Below, piece after piece: positions 1 through 9,268 of a stretch of DNA of 64,000 nt. The stretch is taken from contig CAZLCC010000012.1 in NCBI GenBank assembly GCA_964558365.1, positions 33,771 through 97,770 on the forward strand, given 5' to 3'. Below the pieces are notes generated by a model. The model did not search any database. It saw nothing but the letters and a program-made list of their open reading frames with translations, and was not told the DNA's origin. The number at the start of each line of letters is the position of its first letter. Position 1 is the stretch's first letter. Both the position numbers and the translations under genes were made by a program. This DNA comes from CAZLCC01 sp964558365. Its GTDB lineage: Bacteria > Patescibacteriota > Saccharimonadia > Saccharimonadales > Saccharimonadaceae.

Positions 1-997
1 ATTTTAGCAAAACTTGATATGGCAGCTTCAATAAATCAAGGAGATATTCTTGAATAGCCACCAAGAAAAGGTGTTCTTGCTCACCAGCCGATTCATCAGT
101 GATACTTTCCATCTCGAGCTTATCAAACTGGTGCATACGAATAATGCCTTCCATATCTTTGCCGTATGTTCCGGCTTCGCGGCGAAAGCTCGTAGCATAG
201 CCAATATAGCGAATAGGCAACTCTTTCTCATCTAAAATCTCTTTTGCGTGCATGCTTCCTAGCACATGCTCTGCGCTGCCTTGCAGCCAAAGATCTTCAT
301 CTTCTATCTTATATCTATCGTCTCTTGGCTCAAGGCGATCCATCGCGCTATAGATATCTGTCCGGATCATATACGGCGGCAGAATAGGCACAAATGGCTT
401 GCTTGAAACAGAAAGATTATTTTTTTGAATAATCTCTTGTAGTTTTTGTTCATCAGTTAAAACATCTACCACCAGCTGCATGAGCGCAAACTGAAGCTTC
501 ACAAGATCACCCTTTATATACGCGAACCGAGCGCCAGCTACTTTTGCTGCTCGTTCTTTATCAATCCAGCCCCTTGCTTCGGCAATTTCATAATGATTTT
601 TTGGCTCAAAAGTAAATGTCGGCTTCTCGCCTACTGTCTTTGAAACAACATTTTCATCTTCACTTGCCCCAACCGGCACATCGCCAAGCGGCATATTTGG
701 AATTGCCTGAAGATCTTTAACAAACTCTTCGTTCGTTAAGCCAAGATCTGCCTCAAGCTTGGCAAGCTGTGTTTTTATTTCTTTGCCCTGCTCTATTAAT
801 TCTGGTGATGGCTTTCCACCTTTCATCTTCCCAGAAATTTCATTACGCTTTTCACGCAATTCATCAGCTTTTTGCTGCAGCTCTCGGCGGCGTGCATCAA
901 GCTCCAATACTCGATCAACGTCAACCTCATAGCCCTTTTGTTGGCTTGCCTCTTTTACTCTTTCGGGATTTTCTCTAACGAAACGGATATCTAACAT
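1..997 (-). CDS. serS: seryl-tRNA synthetase, C-terminal end outside window
   Basis: Charges tRNA-Ser with serine in the cytoplasm. Read on the minus strand from an ATG at 997, the frame is open to base 1 (332 codons), so the 3' end is cut off by the window edge. It starts MLDIRFVRENPERVK and has the charged two-helix arm that binds tRNA at about residues 30-100, as in the SerRS family. The class II motif 2 region is visible near the window edge as FRREAGTYGKDMEGIIRMHQ. A TATAAT hexamer lies at 1005-1010, only seven bases before the ATG, and no ribosome-binding site is visible, which suggests a leaderless mRNA. Confidence 0.96.
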   Translation of the reverse strand, partial: MLDIRFVRENPERVKEASQQKGYEVDVDRVLELDARRRELQQKADELREKRNEISGKMKGGKPSPELIEQGKEIKTQLAKLEADLGLTNEEFVKDLQAIPNMPLGDVPVGASEDENVVSKTVGEKPTFTFEPKNHYEIAEARGWIDKERAAKVAGARFAYIKGDLVKLQFALMQLVVDVLTDEQKLQEIIQKNNLSVSSKPFVPILPPYMIRTDIYSAMDRLEPRDDRYKIEDEDLWLQGSAEHVLGSMHAKEILDEKELPIRYIGYATSFRREAGTYGKDMEGIIRMHQFDKLEMESITDESAGEQEHLFLVAIQEYLLDLLKLPYQVLLK

Positions 998-1022
998 GCG
1001 TTATATTATAACAGCTCTGTTG

Positions 1023-1748
1023 CTATTTTATATCAATCACAATTGCAGTTCGGTCATCATTTTTTCTTGCCATTTTCACAAGATACTCTGCAGCTTCTTG
1101 AGGCTCTTTTTTATATGTCATCTTTTTTAGCTCTGGCGCCTCAATAATTTCTTCCTCTTTATCTCCGGTAACACCATCTGTGCAGATAATTATCCTGCAG
1201 CCAAGCTCCAACCTAACAATATCCGCCTGCTTTAAACTGCGAAAAGCAGATACTTCGCAGCCTAAACAGTGAAATAAATATGTCCCAAAACCTTCGTCCT
1301 TTGAGAGCTGTTCTGGATTAGAAAAAACACTGTTCGGCTCTCTATTAAGATAGATTCTAGAATCACCAACGGAGGCCCATATTAAATATGGTGCATTGTC
1401 ATGGTAAATAATCTTACCGATGGCTGCTGTTGTGCCACCAGGATGTTCGTATTCTCCAGCTGCTTCAAGAATGTCTCGATGCGCCTTTTCCATTGCGGCT
1501 GCAAATAGTTCTGTGTATTCTTCTGGACTACCCGAAAACTCAGCTATTTCGCTGACTGTAGATTTAGCAATCTCTGCCGCTCTACGTGGACTGCCTCCAC
1601 CACTTCCCATACCGTCAAAAACCCCAAAAAAGCAGTTCTCTCTATCAATTAATATGGCGTCTTGGTTGTACAAAGGACTCTGTGCCTCGCCCACAACAAT
1701 AGAGGGATGCTCCATCTCTCGGCGAGACTCAGAAAACTGCTCACTCAT
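1023..1748 (-). CDS. PP2C-type serine/threonine protein phosphatase
   Basis: Metal-dependent protein phosphatase, 241 residues, close to the minimal PP2C domain. The metal-binding motifs are seen in order: NQDAILID near residue 28, FGVFDGMGSGG near 42, GGTTAAIGKI near 104, ASVGDSRIYL near 125, CTDGVTGD near 189 and DDRTAIVI near the C terminus. No signal peptide or membrane segment is present, so it should act in the cytoplasm. No matching kinase is encoded nearby. A plausible promoter (TTGACA, 17 bases, AATAAT) ends nine bases before the ATG. The substrate is unknown. Confidence 0.9.
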   Translation of the reverse strand: MSEQFSESRREMEHPSIVVGEAQSPLYNQDAILIDRENCFFGVFDGMGSGGGSPRRAAEIAKSTVSEIAEFSGSPEEYTELFAAAMEKAHRDILEAAGEYEHPGGTTAAIGKIIYHDNAPYLIWASVGDSRIYLNREPNSVFSNPEQLSKDEGFGTYLFHCLGCEVSAFRSLKQADIVRLELGCRIIICTDGVTGDKEEEIIEAPELKKMTYKKEPQEAAEYLVKMARKNDDRTAIVIDIK

Positions 1749-1786
1749 AGTATCGTCATTATTAAAGCAAAATTATATTTTGTCAA

Positions 1787-2986
1787 TCAAGAATTATAAT
1801 ATTGCGAAAGCCACGCTTTTTTAAAAGCAAAAAAGGTATCATTCTCTATACTTTCACGAATATCATCAACCAGCTCAACGATAAACTGTTCGTTATGGAT
1901 TGTCGCAAGCGTATAAGCAAGCAGTTCATTCGTTTTAAACAAATGGTGTAAGTATGCTTTTGTGTAATTCTGGCAAGTATAGCAGCTGCAATCAGCGCTA
2001 ACTTTACTAAAATCCTCTTTATATTTTGCATTTGTAATATTAAAACGACCATTTTTTGCATACAGCGCTCCGTTACGCCCCACTCTTGCTGGGCTCACGC
2101 AGTCAAACGTATCCGCACCATTTTCAATGCAATCAAAAATATCGTTTGGTTCAGAAATCCCTAACATATGTCGCGGCTTATCTTCTGGCAGCTCTTCATT
2201 CATCCAGCGCACCGTTTCACCAAGTTGCTCTTTTTTAAATGCACCACCAAGCCCAAAGCCATCAAAATCAAGATTCGCTAAAAAGCGTGAAGATTCCCGT
2301 CGCAAATCTTCATAATTTGCGCCCTGCACAACACCAAATAATGCTTGGTATGGCTTGTCTGCTCGTTCTTTTGTTAACCTTTCATGCTCTGCCAAACTTC
2401 GTTCTGCCCACGGATGCGTTCGTTTTTTCAGCGACTCGATTTGATACTTTCTATCGTGCTGTAATGTCGTCAGTTCATCAAACGCAAAAATAATATCCGC
2501 ACCTAATTGGTGCTGAATTTGCATTGATTTCTCAGCAGTAAACCGACGTTTGCTGCCATCAAGATGAGATTTAAATGTTACCCCGTCATCATCAATCCAA
2601 GCGAGCTTTTCTTTTTTTTCTAGGGGCTGACCACCTTCCATGTCAACAATCTTTTTAAACCCAACGCCCAAGCTCATTACTTGAAAGCCACCGCTATCTG
2701 TAAAAGTTGGCTTATTCCAATTCATAAATTTACCAAGACCACCAGCCTTATCTATTACCTTTTCGCCAGGGCGCAAATAAAGATGGTAAGCATTTGCTAG
2801 AACCGCTTGCGCGCCGGTTGATTCAAGCTGATCTGGCGTTAAGCCTTTGAGAGTTGCTTGCGTGCCAACGGGAATAAAAGCCGGTGTTTTTACCTCGCCA
2901 TGAGGTGTAGAAATCACCCCGCTGCGCGCCAACGCACCATCAAGCTTTTTAGAAATCTTAAACTGAAATTGTTTTTTATTCACCAT
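1787..2986 (-). CDS. tgt: queuine tRNA-ribosyltransferase
   Basis: tRNA-guanine transglycosylase that exchanges guanine 34 for a queuosine precursor in GUN-anticodon tRNAs. The 399-residue length fits the bacterial family (about 370-390). The catalytic TDSGGFQVMSLG motif is near residue 98. The second aspartate lies in DTFDCVSPARVGRNG near 295. The zinc site CSCYTC with a downstream His is near 330-365. Queuosine synthesis genes are not in the window, so the base may be salvaged. A TATATT hexamer lies five bases upstream of the ATG with no Shine-Dalgarno site. Confidence 0.96.
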   Translation of the reverse strand: MVNKKQFQFKISKKLDGALARSGVISTPHGEVKTPAFIPVGTQATLKGLTPDQLESTGAQAVLANAYHLYLRPGEKVIDKAGGLGKFMNWNKPTFTDSGGFQVMSLGVGFKKIVDMEGGQPLEKKEKLAWIDDDGVTFKSHLDGSKRRFTAEKSMQIQHQLGADIIFAFDELTTLQHDRKYQIESLKKRTHPWAERSLAEHERLTKERADKPYQALFGVVQGANYEDLRRESSRFLANLDFDGFGLGGAFKKEQLGETVRWMNEELPEDKPRHMLGISEPNDIFDCIENGADTFDCVSPARVGRNGALYAKNGRFNITNAKYKEDFSKVSADCSCYTCQNYTKAYLHHLFKTNELLAYTLATIHNEQFIVELVDDIRESIENDTFFAFKKAWLSQYYNS

Positions 2987-3015
2987 ACTAGAATATAGGA
3001 AGAGTTTTTCATTGA

Positions 3016-4014
3016 CTAATCTAAATGGCTGAATCTTTGAAAATCTGTATTGGGATCCATGATTATATTGTCGCCAACAGGTATAACAACCGGATGAATA
3101 GTATTTGGATCTTTGCCCTCGATATCGGAGGTATGAAAATAGACGGCAGCAATTGACTGATTATAGTTAATCTCTGCATTTAGCTCATCATCGACAGATA
3201 AGTGCGGTATAAGAAGTATTTTCTGAGGAACCGCCAACGTTTTATGCCAATGATTAAGATTCCTCGCAGTACCTAAATCTATATCTCCTGTTTCCTGATT
3301 AACAGTATAGTATAGTCCTTTAAAAGCAATGCTATATGGAATCATATTAGCGTGATTAAGCGGCAGCATATGCTCAAGATATTTTGATATCATATTACGA
3401 TCTTCCTGAACGTCTCCTTTTTCAACATCATGAGTAATCACTACCCCCCCTAAAGATTCTATTGCAGCAATATCAATCTCATTCCTTTGTTCACATCCTT
3501 CGCCACTATTCAGCAATCGCGACTCTATCGCCTGAAATGCCCGTGGGTAATGATAACTAAATAACTTTGTAGCTTTTTCAGAATCTACCTCTATTGGATC
3601 AATAAAAATATCGCCCGGGTCCGCCCAAGCTACAAACGACTCTTCGATATCATCCGATCCATCATCTAGTCGAAGAATACCCAACTGGTGCCCGATAACA
3701 GAAATTCCATCTACAGTGTTTAGGGTAAACCCATATGATACAGCCATTCGATCCTTAATGGCTACTACGTACTCGCCTCCATAGCCATCTGCTTTCTCAT
3801 GAACTTCACCAGAAACAAGCATTAAATGCCCTTCATAAGGCCACAGTCTATTGAATTCTTCTACTGCGCTCTCCATGGCATCATCCTCAAGCATTCCGCT
3901 TTCAGAGAGATTGTTCACATGTCGTACCTGATTTTGACTTCTCTCAACATGCGGATCAATAATCAGATCACTGACTTCCTGTAGATGTTGAAGATGGTCG
4001 TGGTGTTTTGGCAT
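3016..4014 (-). CDS. hypothetical acidic protein (unrecognised family)
   Basis: About 332 residues from the ATG at 4014; the frame stays open to a TTG three codons upstream. No domain was recognised. The protein is acidic, soluble-looking, without signal peptide or membrane helices, and has one His-rich patch at the N terminus (MPKHHDHLQHL). Predicted strands are separated by acidic loops. It sits near another unrecognised acidic protein (4469-5560) with a small zincin between them, all on the minus strand, which may form a functional group. Function unknown. Confidence 0.7.
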   Translation of the reverse strand: MPKHHDHLQHLQEVSDLIIDPHVERSQNQVRHVNNLSESGMLEDDAMESAVEEFNRLWPYEGHLMLVSGEVHEKADGYGGEYVVAIKDRMAVSYGFTLNTVDGISVIGHQLGILRLDDGSDDIEESFVAWADPGDIFIDPIEVDSEKATKLFSYHYPRAFQAIESRLLNSGEGCEQRNEIDIAAIESLGGVVITHDVEKGDVQEDRNMISKYLEHMLPLNHANMIPYSIAFKGLYYTVNQETGDIDLGTARNLNHWHKTLAVPQKILLIPHLSVDDELNAEINYNQSIAAVYFHTSDIEGKDPNTIHPVVIPVGDNIIMDPNTDFQRFSHLD

Positions 4015-4058
4015 ACAATTCAATATTCACCCACCAACTTAATTTACTTGACTTTATT

Positions 4059-4451
4059 CTACCCTTCTTGGTCCGTTCCGTCGAGCTTATGAATTTGATC
4101 GTGATCAAGCCCAAAATGATGTGCGATCTCGTGCCAAACCGTATGTCTTACTTGCTTTTTTAAATCTGCAACATCGCGACTTGCGTGTACAATCGGCAGC
4201 TTAAAAATAGTAATCTTATCTGGCAGTACCAAATTATATCCTGCTCCGCGCTGCGTCATTGGAATACCTTCATACAAGCCAAAGAGTGTTTGGTTATCTC
4301 TTAGGTGCATTTTTTGTCGCTGCCCATGCGTTGGCTCATCTTCATAAACAATCACCACATTTTGATCTTTCAAAAGCTTTGTATATTTTTCCGGCAATGA
4401 TTCCACCGCCTCAGCTATAATCTGCGAAAACTGTTCATCTGAAATTTGCAT
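4059..4451 (-). CDS. small zincin-like metallopeptidase (Zincin_1/DUF1025 type)
   Basis: A 130-residue minimal metallopeptidase fold. The zinc motif HTVWHEIAHHFGLDHDQI is near residue 107 and matches HExxHxxGxxH plus a following Asp/His. The family is found widely in actinobacteria and CPR and its substrates are not established. There is no signal peptide. A TATACT hexamer (4458-4463) ends six bases before the ATG, with no ribosome-binding site. The family call is by motif only. Confidence 0.82.
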   Translation of the reverse strand: MQISDEQFSQIIAEAVESLPEKYTKLLKDQNVVIVYEDEPTHGQRQKMHLRDNQTLFGLYEGIPMTQRGAGYNLVLPDKITIFKLPIVHASRDVADLKKQVRHTVWHEIAHHFGLDHDQIHKLDGTDQEG

Positions 4452-4468
4452 AATTTTAGTATACTCTT

Positions 4469-5560
4469 TTAGCCTTGAATCTGAACATCTATTCCAGCAA
4501 TTGCCTCAAGTGGAAGATAGGCTATTTTCCAACGATCATCTTCATTTTCATTCTTATTGTCGTTATCATCATATTCTATCGATAGACACAGTGTGTCAGA
4601 TAGCTGCTGGGTCTCTTTGTGACTATAAATTTTGTCTTCTCCACAGTCGGATGGGATTAACGCGACGCCTAGTACTTCGCCCTCTACTTCAATTGAATTT
4701 ATGTGTTTGCTTCTTGTATAAGTACATTCGACCCCTCCCGAGCCAACAGGGTATAGATTCGCCGATGTAAATGCAATTACCTCCACATATGCCCCTTTCA
4801 GCATAAGCTGTGCTTCAAACCATTCTAATAGAGCTCCTTCTATATCAAAATTAGCCTTATCTTTCTCTCTTTTTAATAATTGTTTGGCTAGATTTGCCGC
4901 ATCTTGAATATTTTCAATATTATAATGATCATCTTCATCAAAAATTTCTGAAAAAAGTTGTTTCATTTTTTCTATATCTCGTGCTGATTCTTTATGTTTT
5001 ACAGACAAAAGCGACTCTTCGGCTTCAGCTATTCTCCGCGCCGCTCGATCGTCGATAAAATCAACCTGCACCTCATCAATAGAACCATAGCTAAATTGCG
5101 CGCCCTCAAACCCAGCAACATCCGTATCCTCTTCGCTAACACGTATGCAAACTCTTGCAGCATATCCAACAGGCTCGCTCTCATCGTCCTCGTCTTCAAA
5201 TGTTGGAATAATCTGCAAACCAAATCCAGCAAACTCACCCTTTTCAAATGGCTGCGCTCCTGATTCATTATGTCTAGAAATTGCTATATGAAAAAGCGAT
5301 GCAGTACCATCTTCACAATACTGCACATCTGGAATATATACTCTCTCCCCGTACATCTCTACACGCCTACCAAATAAATTAGCGATTGCAGCATTTTCGT
5401 TCAAAGCATCTATCTGCTCTTGATATTCCCTCTTAACGCTAAACGTGCTGTCAAAAATTGACTCTTGCATCATGACCAAGTTTAGCTCAGTCGCCTGTTC
5501 AAAAACCGTCGCTTTTGAAACTTCTTCTTCACTAAAGTGTGACTCTACTCTTTCAGACAT
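4469..5560 (-). CDS. hypothetical acidic protein (unrecognised family)
   Basis: A 363-residue acidic protein with no recognised domain. The N half looks beta-rich. A helical, charged stretch lies around residues 180-245 and suggests a coiled coil. The C half is again beta-rich and ends in a DNDNKNENEDD acidic run. No signal peptide or membrane segment is seen. It lies just upstream of the small zincin gene (18 bases apart), so the two may be co-transcribed. Function unknown. Confidence 0.7.
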   Translation of the reverse strand: MSERVESHFSEEEVSKATVFEQATELNLVMMQESIFDSTFSVKREYQEQIDALNENAAIANLFGRRVEMYGERVYIPDVQYCEDGTASLFHIAISRHNESGAQPFEKGEFAGFGLQIIPTFEDEDDESEPVGYAARVCIRVSEEDTDVAGFEGAQFSYGSIDEVQVDFIDDRAARRIAEAEESLLSVKHKESARDIEKMKQLFSEIFDEDDHYNIENIQDAANLAKQLLKREKDKANFDIEGALLEWFEAQLMLKGAYVEVIAFTSANLYPVGSGGVECTYTRSKHINSIEVEGEVLGVALIPSDCGEDKIYSHKETQQLSDTLCLSIEYDDNDNKNENEDDRWKIAYLPLEAIAGIDVQIQG

Positions 5561-5662
5561 TATCTATAATTAGCCTCTTCTGCCACCCAGTTATTGTGCT
5601 TTTCTTAATTGTACTCTGTTAATTATGCTGCGCAAGTAAAAGCTTTTTGTTATGCTGTAAGT

Positions 5663-6199
5663 ATGAGAGGTATATTGGCGCGCTTTGATACAGGCATAAC
5701 ACAGCTTGTGCAATCATGGCCACATTGGCTAGAATTTCCGATGGTAATAGTTACCTTTCTTGGTCAGCCATTTTTTACTGTTGGTATTGCGCTGGCTATT
5801 GCCGCTTACGGCTTTTATAAAACTAACGAAAAGCTCGTGCTTGCTGGTAGTGCAGCTGCAATTACATTTGGTATTTGCAGCCTATTAAAAGCATTTTTAA
5901 AACGCGATCGACCAGAGACTGACTATGTAAACAATATGTTCTTCGACACTTTTAGCTTTCCGAGTGGTCATGCCGCTGGCGCAATGGTCACGTATGGTCT
6001 GCTCGCCTACTTCGCTATTATGTATTTGCCTCAGCCATGGAATATTGTAGCTGCAGTTGCGCTTGGCATATTAATTTTTCTTATTGGCATTTCTCGAATA
6101 TATCTTGGTGCGCACTACCCAAGTGATGTTATTGGCGGTTGGCTACTTGGTGCCGCAGGACTTTACGTCATAATCCACTATATAAAACCTGTGTTATGA
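5663..6199 (+). CDS. PAP2-family membrane phosphatase
   Basis: Membrane phosphatase of the PAP2 family, which includes undecaprenyl-pyrophosphate and phosphatidic acid phosphatases. The three signature motifs are present: KRDRPETDY, FPSGHAAGA and SRIYLGAHYPSDVIGG, with five to six hydrophobic helices over 178 residues. The frame is open from an ATG at 5609, but the start is placed at 5663, where MRGILARFDTG begins and a TATGCT hexamer (5651-5656) ends six bases upstream. The stop overlaps the next gene as ATGA, indicating translational coupling to a lipid kinase-like gene. Recycling of the undecaprenyl carrier is a reasonable inference. Confidence 0.88.
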   Translation: MRGILARFDTGITQLVQSWPHWLEFPMVIVTFLGQPFFTVGIALAIAAYGFYKTNEKLVLAGSAAAITFGICSLLKAFLKRDRPETDYVNNMFFDTFSFPSGHAAGAMVTYGLLAYFAIMYLPQPWNIVAAVALGILIFLIGISRIYLGAHYPSDVIGGWLLGAAGLYVIIHYIKPVL

Positions 6200-7047
6200 A
6201 AATCGTTTTAGTGCACAATGCAAAATCTGGCAGTGCGCTCTCGCTTACTTCTTTAAAAAAGAAGTTTAAGAAAAACAATATTGAGATTGAAAAAGATATT
6301 AAAATCGAGCCTGGTTTTGAAAAGAAGCTAAAACCTTTTCTAAAGCCAAAACAAATTATTGCTGCCATTGGTGGCGATGGCACAATTAGTGCCGTTGCAG
6401 GCATCGTTGCAGAAACTCCTGCTATTCTAGCGCCTCTTTCTGGCGGCACCTTAAATCACTTTACAAAAGATTTAGGCGTGTCTCAGGATATTGATAAAGC
6501 GATTGCTCATCTTAAAAAGGCAAAACAGCAAAAAATTGACATCGCTAAAGTAAATAATATTGTGTTTATAAATAATTCAAGTATTGGGCTTTATCCCTCT
6601 TCGCTTAAAGTGCGTGAAGATACCGAAAGCACACTTGGCAAATGGCCTGCGGCAGCATTTGGTATTATAAAAGCTCTTATTCGCTATAAAACTTACATCG
6701 TTACAATTAACCAAAAAACATTTGCTACGCCCTTTATTTTCATAGGAAACAATCCATATGAAGTAAATGATTTTGCCTTAACAAACCGCAAATCACTAAG
6801 CAAAGGCCAACTTTCTATCTACGTCACCAAAGCACACAGTCGTTTTGCTTTAATTAAAATCTTTGCCCATGCCACCACTGGCAAACTTCACGAAGCAGAT
6901 GAATTTGAAAGTTATTCGGCAAACGAAATTACTATTAAGGCTCATGGGCACAAGAAAATATATGTTTCACACGATGGCGAAGTAAGTAAGGTTGCAACCC
7001 CGTTGGCTTACAAAATTGTGCCCAAAAGCCTAAATATTCTTAAGTAA
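6196..7047 (+). CDS. diacylglycerol/lipid kinase family protein
   Basis: DAGK-catalytic family (YegS/DgkB-like), 283 residues. It phosphorylates lipid alcohols such as diacylglycerol with ATP. The N-terminal NAKSGS motif, the nucleotide-binding AAIGGDGTISAV near residue 60 and PLSGGTLNHF near 85 are visible. The start at 6196 overlaps the PAP2 stop codon (ATGA), so the two genes are coupled: one adds and the other removes a lipid phosphate. An in-frame ATG at 6139 lies inside the PAP2 gene and would add residues unlike the family. Confidence 0.88.
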   Translation: MKIVLVHNAKSGSALSLTSLKKKFKKNNIEIEKDIKIEPGFEKKLKPFLKPKQIIAAIGGDGTISAVAGIVAETPAILAPLSGGTLNHFTKDLGVSQDIDKAIAHLKKAKQQKIDIAKVNNIVFINNSSIGLYPSSLKVREDTESTLGKWPAAAFGIIKALIRYKTYIVTINQKTFATPFIFIGNNPYEVNDFALTNRKSLSKGQLSIYVTKAHSRFALIKIFAHATTGKLHEADEFESYSANEITIKAHGHKKIYVSHDGEVSKVATPLAYKIVPKSLNILK

Positions 7048-7062
7048 GATTATTATTCGTTT

Positions 7063-8580
7063 TTATTTATCAAAATTAACGTCGGGATAAATTGATTTCG
7101 TTACTTCATCTATTTCAGTGCGCATATGCGGAAACGGCACACCTTCGCGAGCAGAAACGCCTTCAAATATCCAAAAAACGCGCTCGCTATATCCCCAGCC
7201 ACAAGCTGGTGGCATGCCATATTCAAGCATCTCAATAAAATCTATATCAAGCATCATAGCTTCTTTATCCCCAGCGTCTCGCATCGCCTGCTGCTCTTTA
7301 AAGCGATTAAGCTGATCAATCGGATCATTAAGTTCTGAAAAGCCATTGCCAAGCTCCGAGCCAGCAATAACTGGCTGGAAACGCTGCGCTGTATTCGGGT
7401 TTTCTGGATTGGTTTTAGCAAGCGGGCTTATAAACAATGGTGTATTTATAAGCCAAACTGGTCCAGCGACGTCCTTGCGAATGTTTTTCCAAAGCTTATC
7501 AATGCCACGCGCTTTATTCTCTGTCTCGGCAACCTCAAGCTTGTTATCCTTGAGCGCCTTCTTCACTTCATCTAATGTACAGTCATAAACATCAATGCCG
7601 TATCGTTTTTTAATAACTTCAGCATAATCCCATTCTTCCCAATCTTTCTCAAGATCAATATCAAAGCCATTTACCTTAAATTGCAGCGTTCCAAACGTTT
7701 TCTTCAAAACATACCGATACATTTCCGTCATAAACTTCATGCCATCACGCCAGTCCATATATGCCGCATACCATTCCATTGCAACATGCTCGGGTAAATG
7801 CTCTTCTGAATAATTCTCATTCCTAAATCGTGGGCCAATATCAAAAACTTTTTGATATCCACCACCAAGCAGTTTTTTAAGTGGCAGCTCATGACTAATA
7901 CGAAGATAAAAATCTTGATCTAACGCGTCCATGTGCGTTACAAAAGGATTTGCGTCTGCACCACCAGTTGTATGCTCTAAAACCGGAATATTAATCTCTA
8001 AGAAGCCTTTGTCTTCCAAAAACTCACGTGTCGCTCGCCAAAACATACTACGACGCTCAAATCTTCCAAACACATCTTCGTTTACATTCGTATCAACATA
8101 TCGGCGACGCAAACGCTCTTCTTTATTCGTAAAGCCATCTTGTTCGGTTGGTAAAGGGCGCAAACTTTTCGCAAGCAGCTTTAGCTCTTTCACCTCAATA
8201 GAAACCTCACCCGTTTTTGTCTTAATAAGTTTTCCTGAAGTTTCAATAAAATCTCCTGCGTCTAGAAGGCTAAGTTGCTCAATATTCAAAAAACCTTTCT
8301 TGGCATCAAAAGGTAAAATTATTCCACTCTTTATAAAAAGCTGGATGGAATCTGTGCCATCGCTCACGACAACAAAAGCTAATTTGCCAAATTTACGAAT
8401 ATTTTTTACACGACCAACAATCGTAATTTCTTCGTTTTCAAAATCGTTAAAATTATTTTTTGCCGCTGCAGCGGTGTGCGTACTTGCCTTGGCTACTGAA
8501 GGATACGGATCAATTCCGAGTCCTTTTAGTTCTTCTAGTTTTCGCAGGCGCTCATCGCGCAATTCTTTTAGTGTTGCCAT
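7063..8580 (-). CDS. lysS: lysyl-tRNA synthetase, class II
   Basis: Charges tRNA-Lys. The length, 505 residues, is typical. An N-terminal OB-fold anticodon-binding domain spans about residues 45-150. Class II motif 2 is seen in FDIGPRFRNENYSEEHLPEH. The motif 3 region is unusual: it reads GMPPACGWGYSERVFWIFEG where most LysRS have GxGxGIDR; the invariant Arg is kept. The gene ends 15 bases from the convergent lipid kinase gene. A ribosome-binding-like AAGAGAG lies upstream of the ATG. Confidence 0.95.
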   Translation of the reverse strand: MATLKELRDERLRKLEELKGLGIDPYPSVAKASTHTAAAAKNNFNDFENEEITIVGRVKNIRKFGKLAFVVVSDGTDSIQLFIKSGIILPFDAKKGFLNIEQLSLLDAGDFIETSGKLIKTKTGEVSIEVKELKLLAKSLRPLPTEQDGFTNKEERLRRRYVDTNVNEDVFGRFERRSMFWRATREFLEDKGFLEINIPVLEHTTGGADANPFVTHMDALDQDFYLRISHELPLKKLLGGGYQKVFDIGPRFRNENYSEEHLPEHVAMEWYAAYMDWRDGMKFMTEMYRYVLKKTFGTLQFKVNGFDIDLEKDWEEWDYAEVIKKRYGIDVYDCTLDEVKKALKDNKLEVAETENKARGIDKLWKNIRKDVAGPVWLINTPLFISPLAKTNPENPNTAQRFQPVIAGSELGNGFSELNDPIDQLNRFKEQQAMRDAGDKEAMMLDIDFIEMLEYGMPPACGWGYSERVFWIFEGVSAREGVPFPHMRTEIDEVTKSIYPDVNFDK

Positions 8581-8631
8581 TTAAAATCTCTCTTGTTACT
8601 TCTCTAATACTATAGCAGAAAATAATAAAAA

Positions 8632-8655
8632 CGCCGCAGCTAAATTTGTGCGGCG
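8632..8655 (-). terminator. rho-independent terminator after greA
   Basis: Arms CGCCGCA (8632-8638) and TGCGGCG (8649-8655) form a seven-base-pair GC stem. On the minus strand it is followed by TTTTTATTATT, so it ends the greA transcript before lysS. Confidence 0.85.
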
Positions 8656-8679
8656 CTATTCTTTATTAAGCAGCAAATA

Positions 8680-9135
8680 TTAGCTAATTTTTATAACTTC
8701 GTAATTTACTTTCCCTTTTGGCGTTTCAAGAGAAAATGTATCGCCTGCTTTTTTCCCAAGCAGCGCTTCGCCAATTGGTGATTCATTAGAAATCTTGCCT
8801 TCAAGCGGGTTTGCCTCAACAGGGCCAACAAGCGTATAAGTAACAGTTTTTCTGCCTACCTTTAATTCTATTGTGCTGCCCACGGCAACCTTTGAAGATT
8901 TCTTATGAGAGATAATCTCTGCATTCTTTAATATTTCCTCAATCTCAGAAATACGACCTTCAACCTGACCCTGCTCTTCACGAGCTGCATCATATTCCGC
9001 GTTCTCGCTTAAATCGCCATAGTCGCGCGCATCGGCAATTTTATCTGCAATTGCACCGCGTCGGCTCTTTAGTTCTTCTAACTCTTTTTCTAAAGATTTC
9101 TTACCATCAAGAGTCAATTGATATTGCTTTTTCAT
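8680..9135 (-). CDS. greA: transcription elongation factor GreA
   Basis: Rescues backtracked RNA polymerase by stimulating transcript cleavage. 151 residues. The N-terminal antiparallel coiled coil has the tip motif ARDYGDLSENAEYDAAREEQ near residues 36-56 with its acidic residues intact. The C-terminal FKBP-like domain ends NYEVIKIS. A good ribosome-binding site (GAAAGGAAGGG) precedes the ATG. A terminator follows the gene. Confidence 0.96.
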   Translation of the reverse strand: MKKQYQLTLDGKKSLEKELEELKSRRGAIADKIADARDYGDLSENAEYDAAREEQGQVEGRISEIEEILKNAEIISHKKSSKVAVGSTIELKVGRKTVTYTLVGPVEANPLEGKISNESPIGEALLGKKAGDTFSLETPKGKVNYEVIKIS

Positions 9136-9268
9136 ACTATAAAACCCTTCCTTTCTCTCGCCTGAATTGCCATTTTCTTAAACAAAATTGCAATAAACCT
9201 ACTCTATTATTTTCAAAATTTCTAATTTTCTTTATCAAAGTTACCGCGATGTCAAAATATACCGCAGG

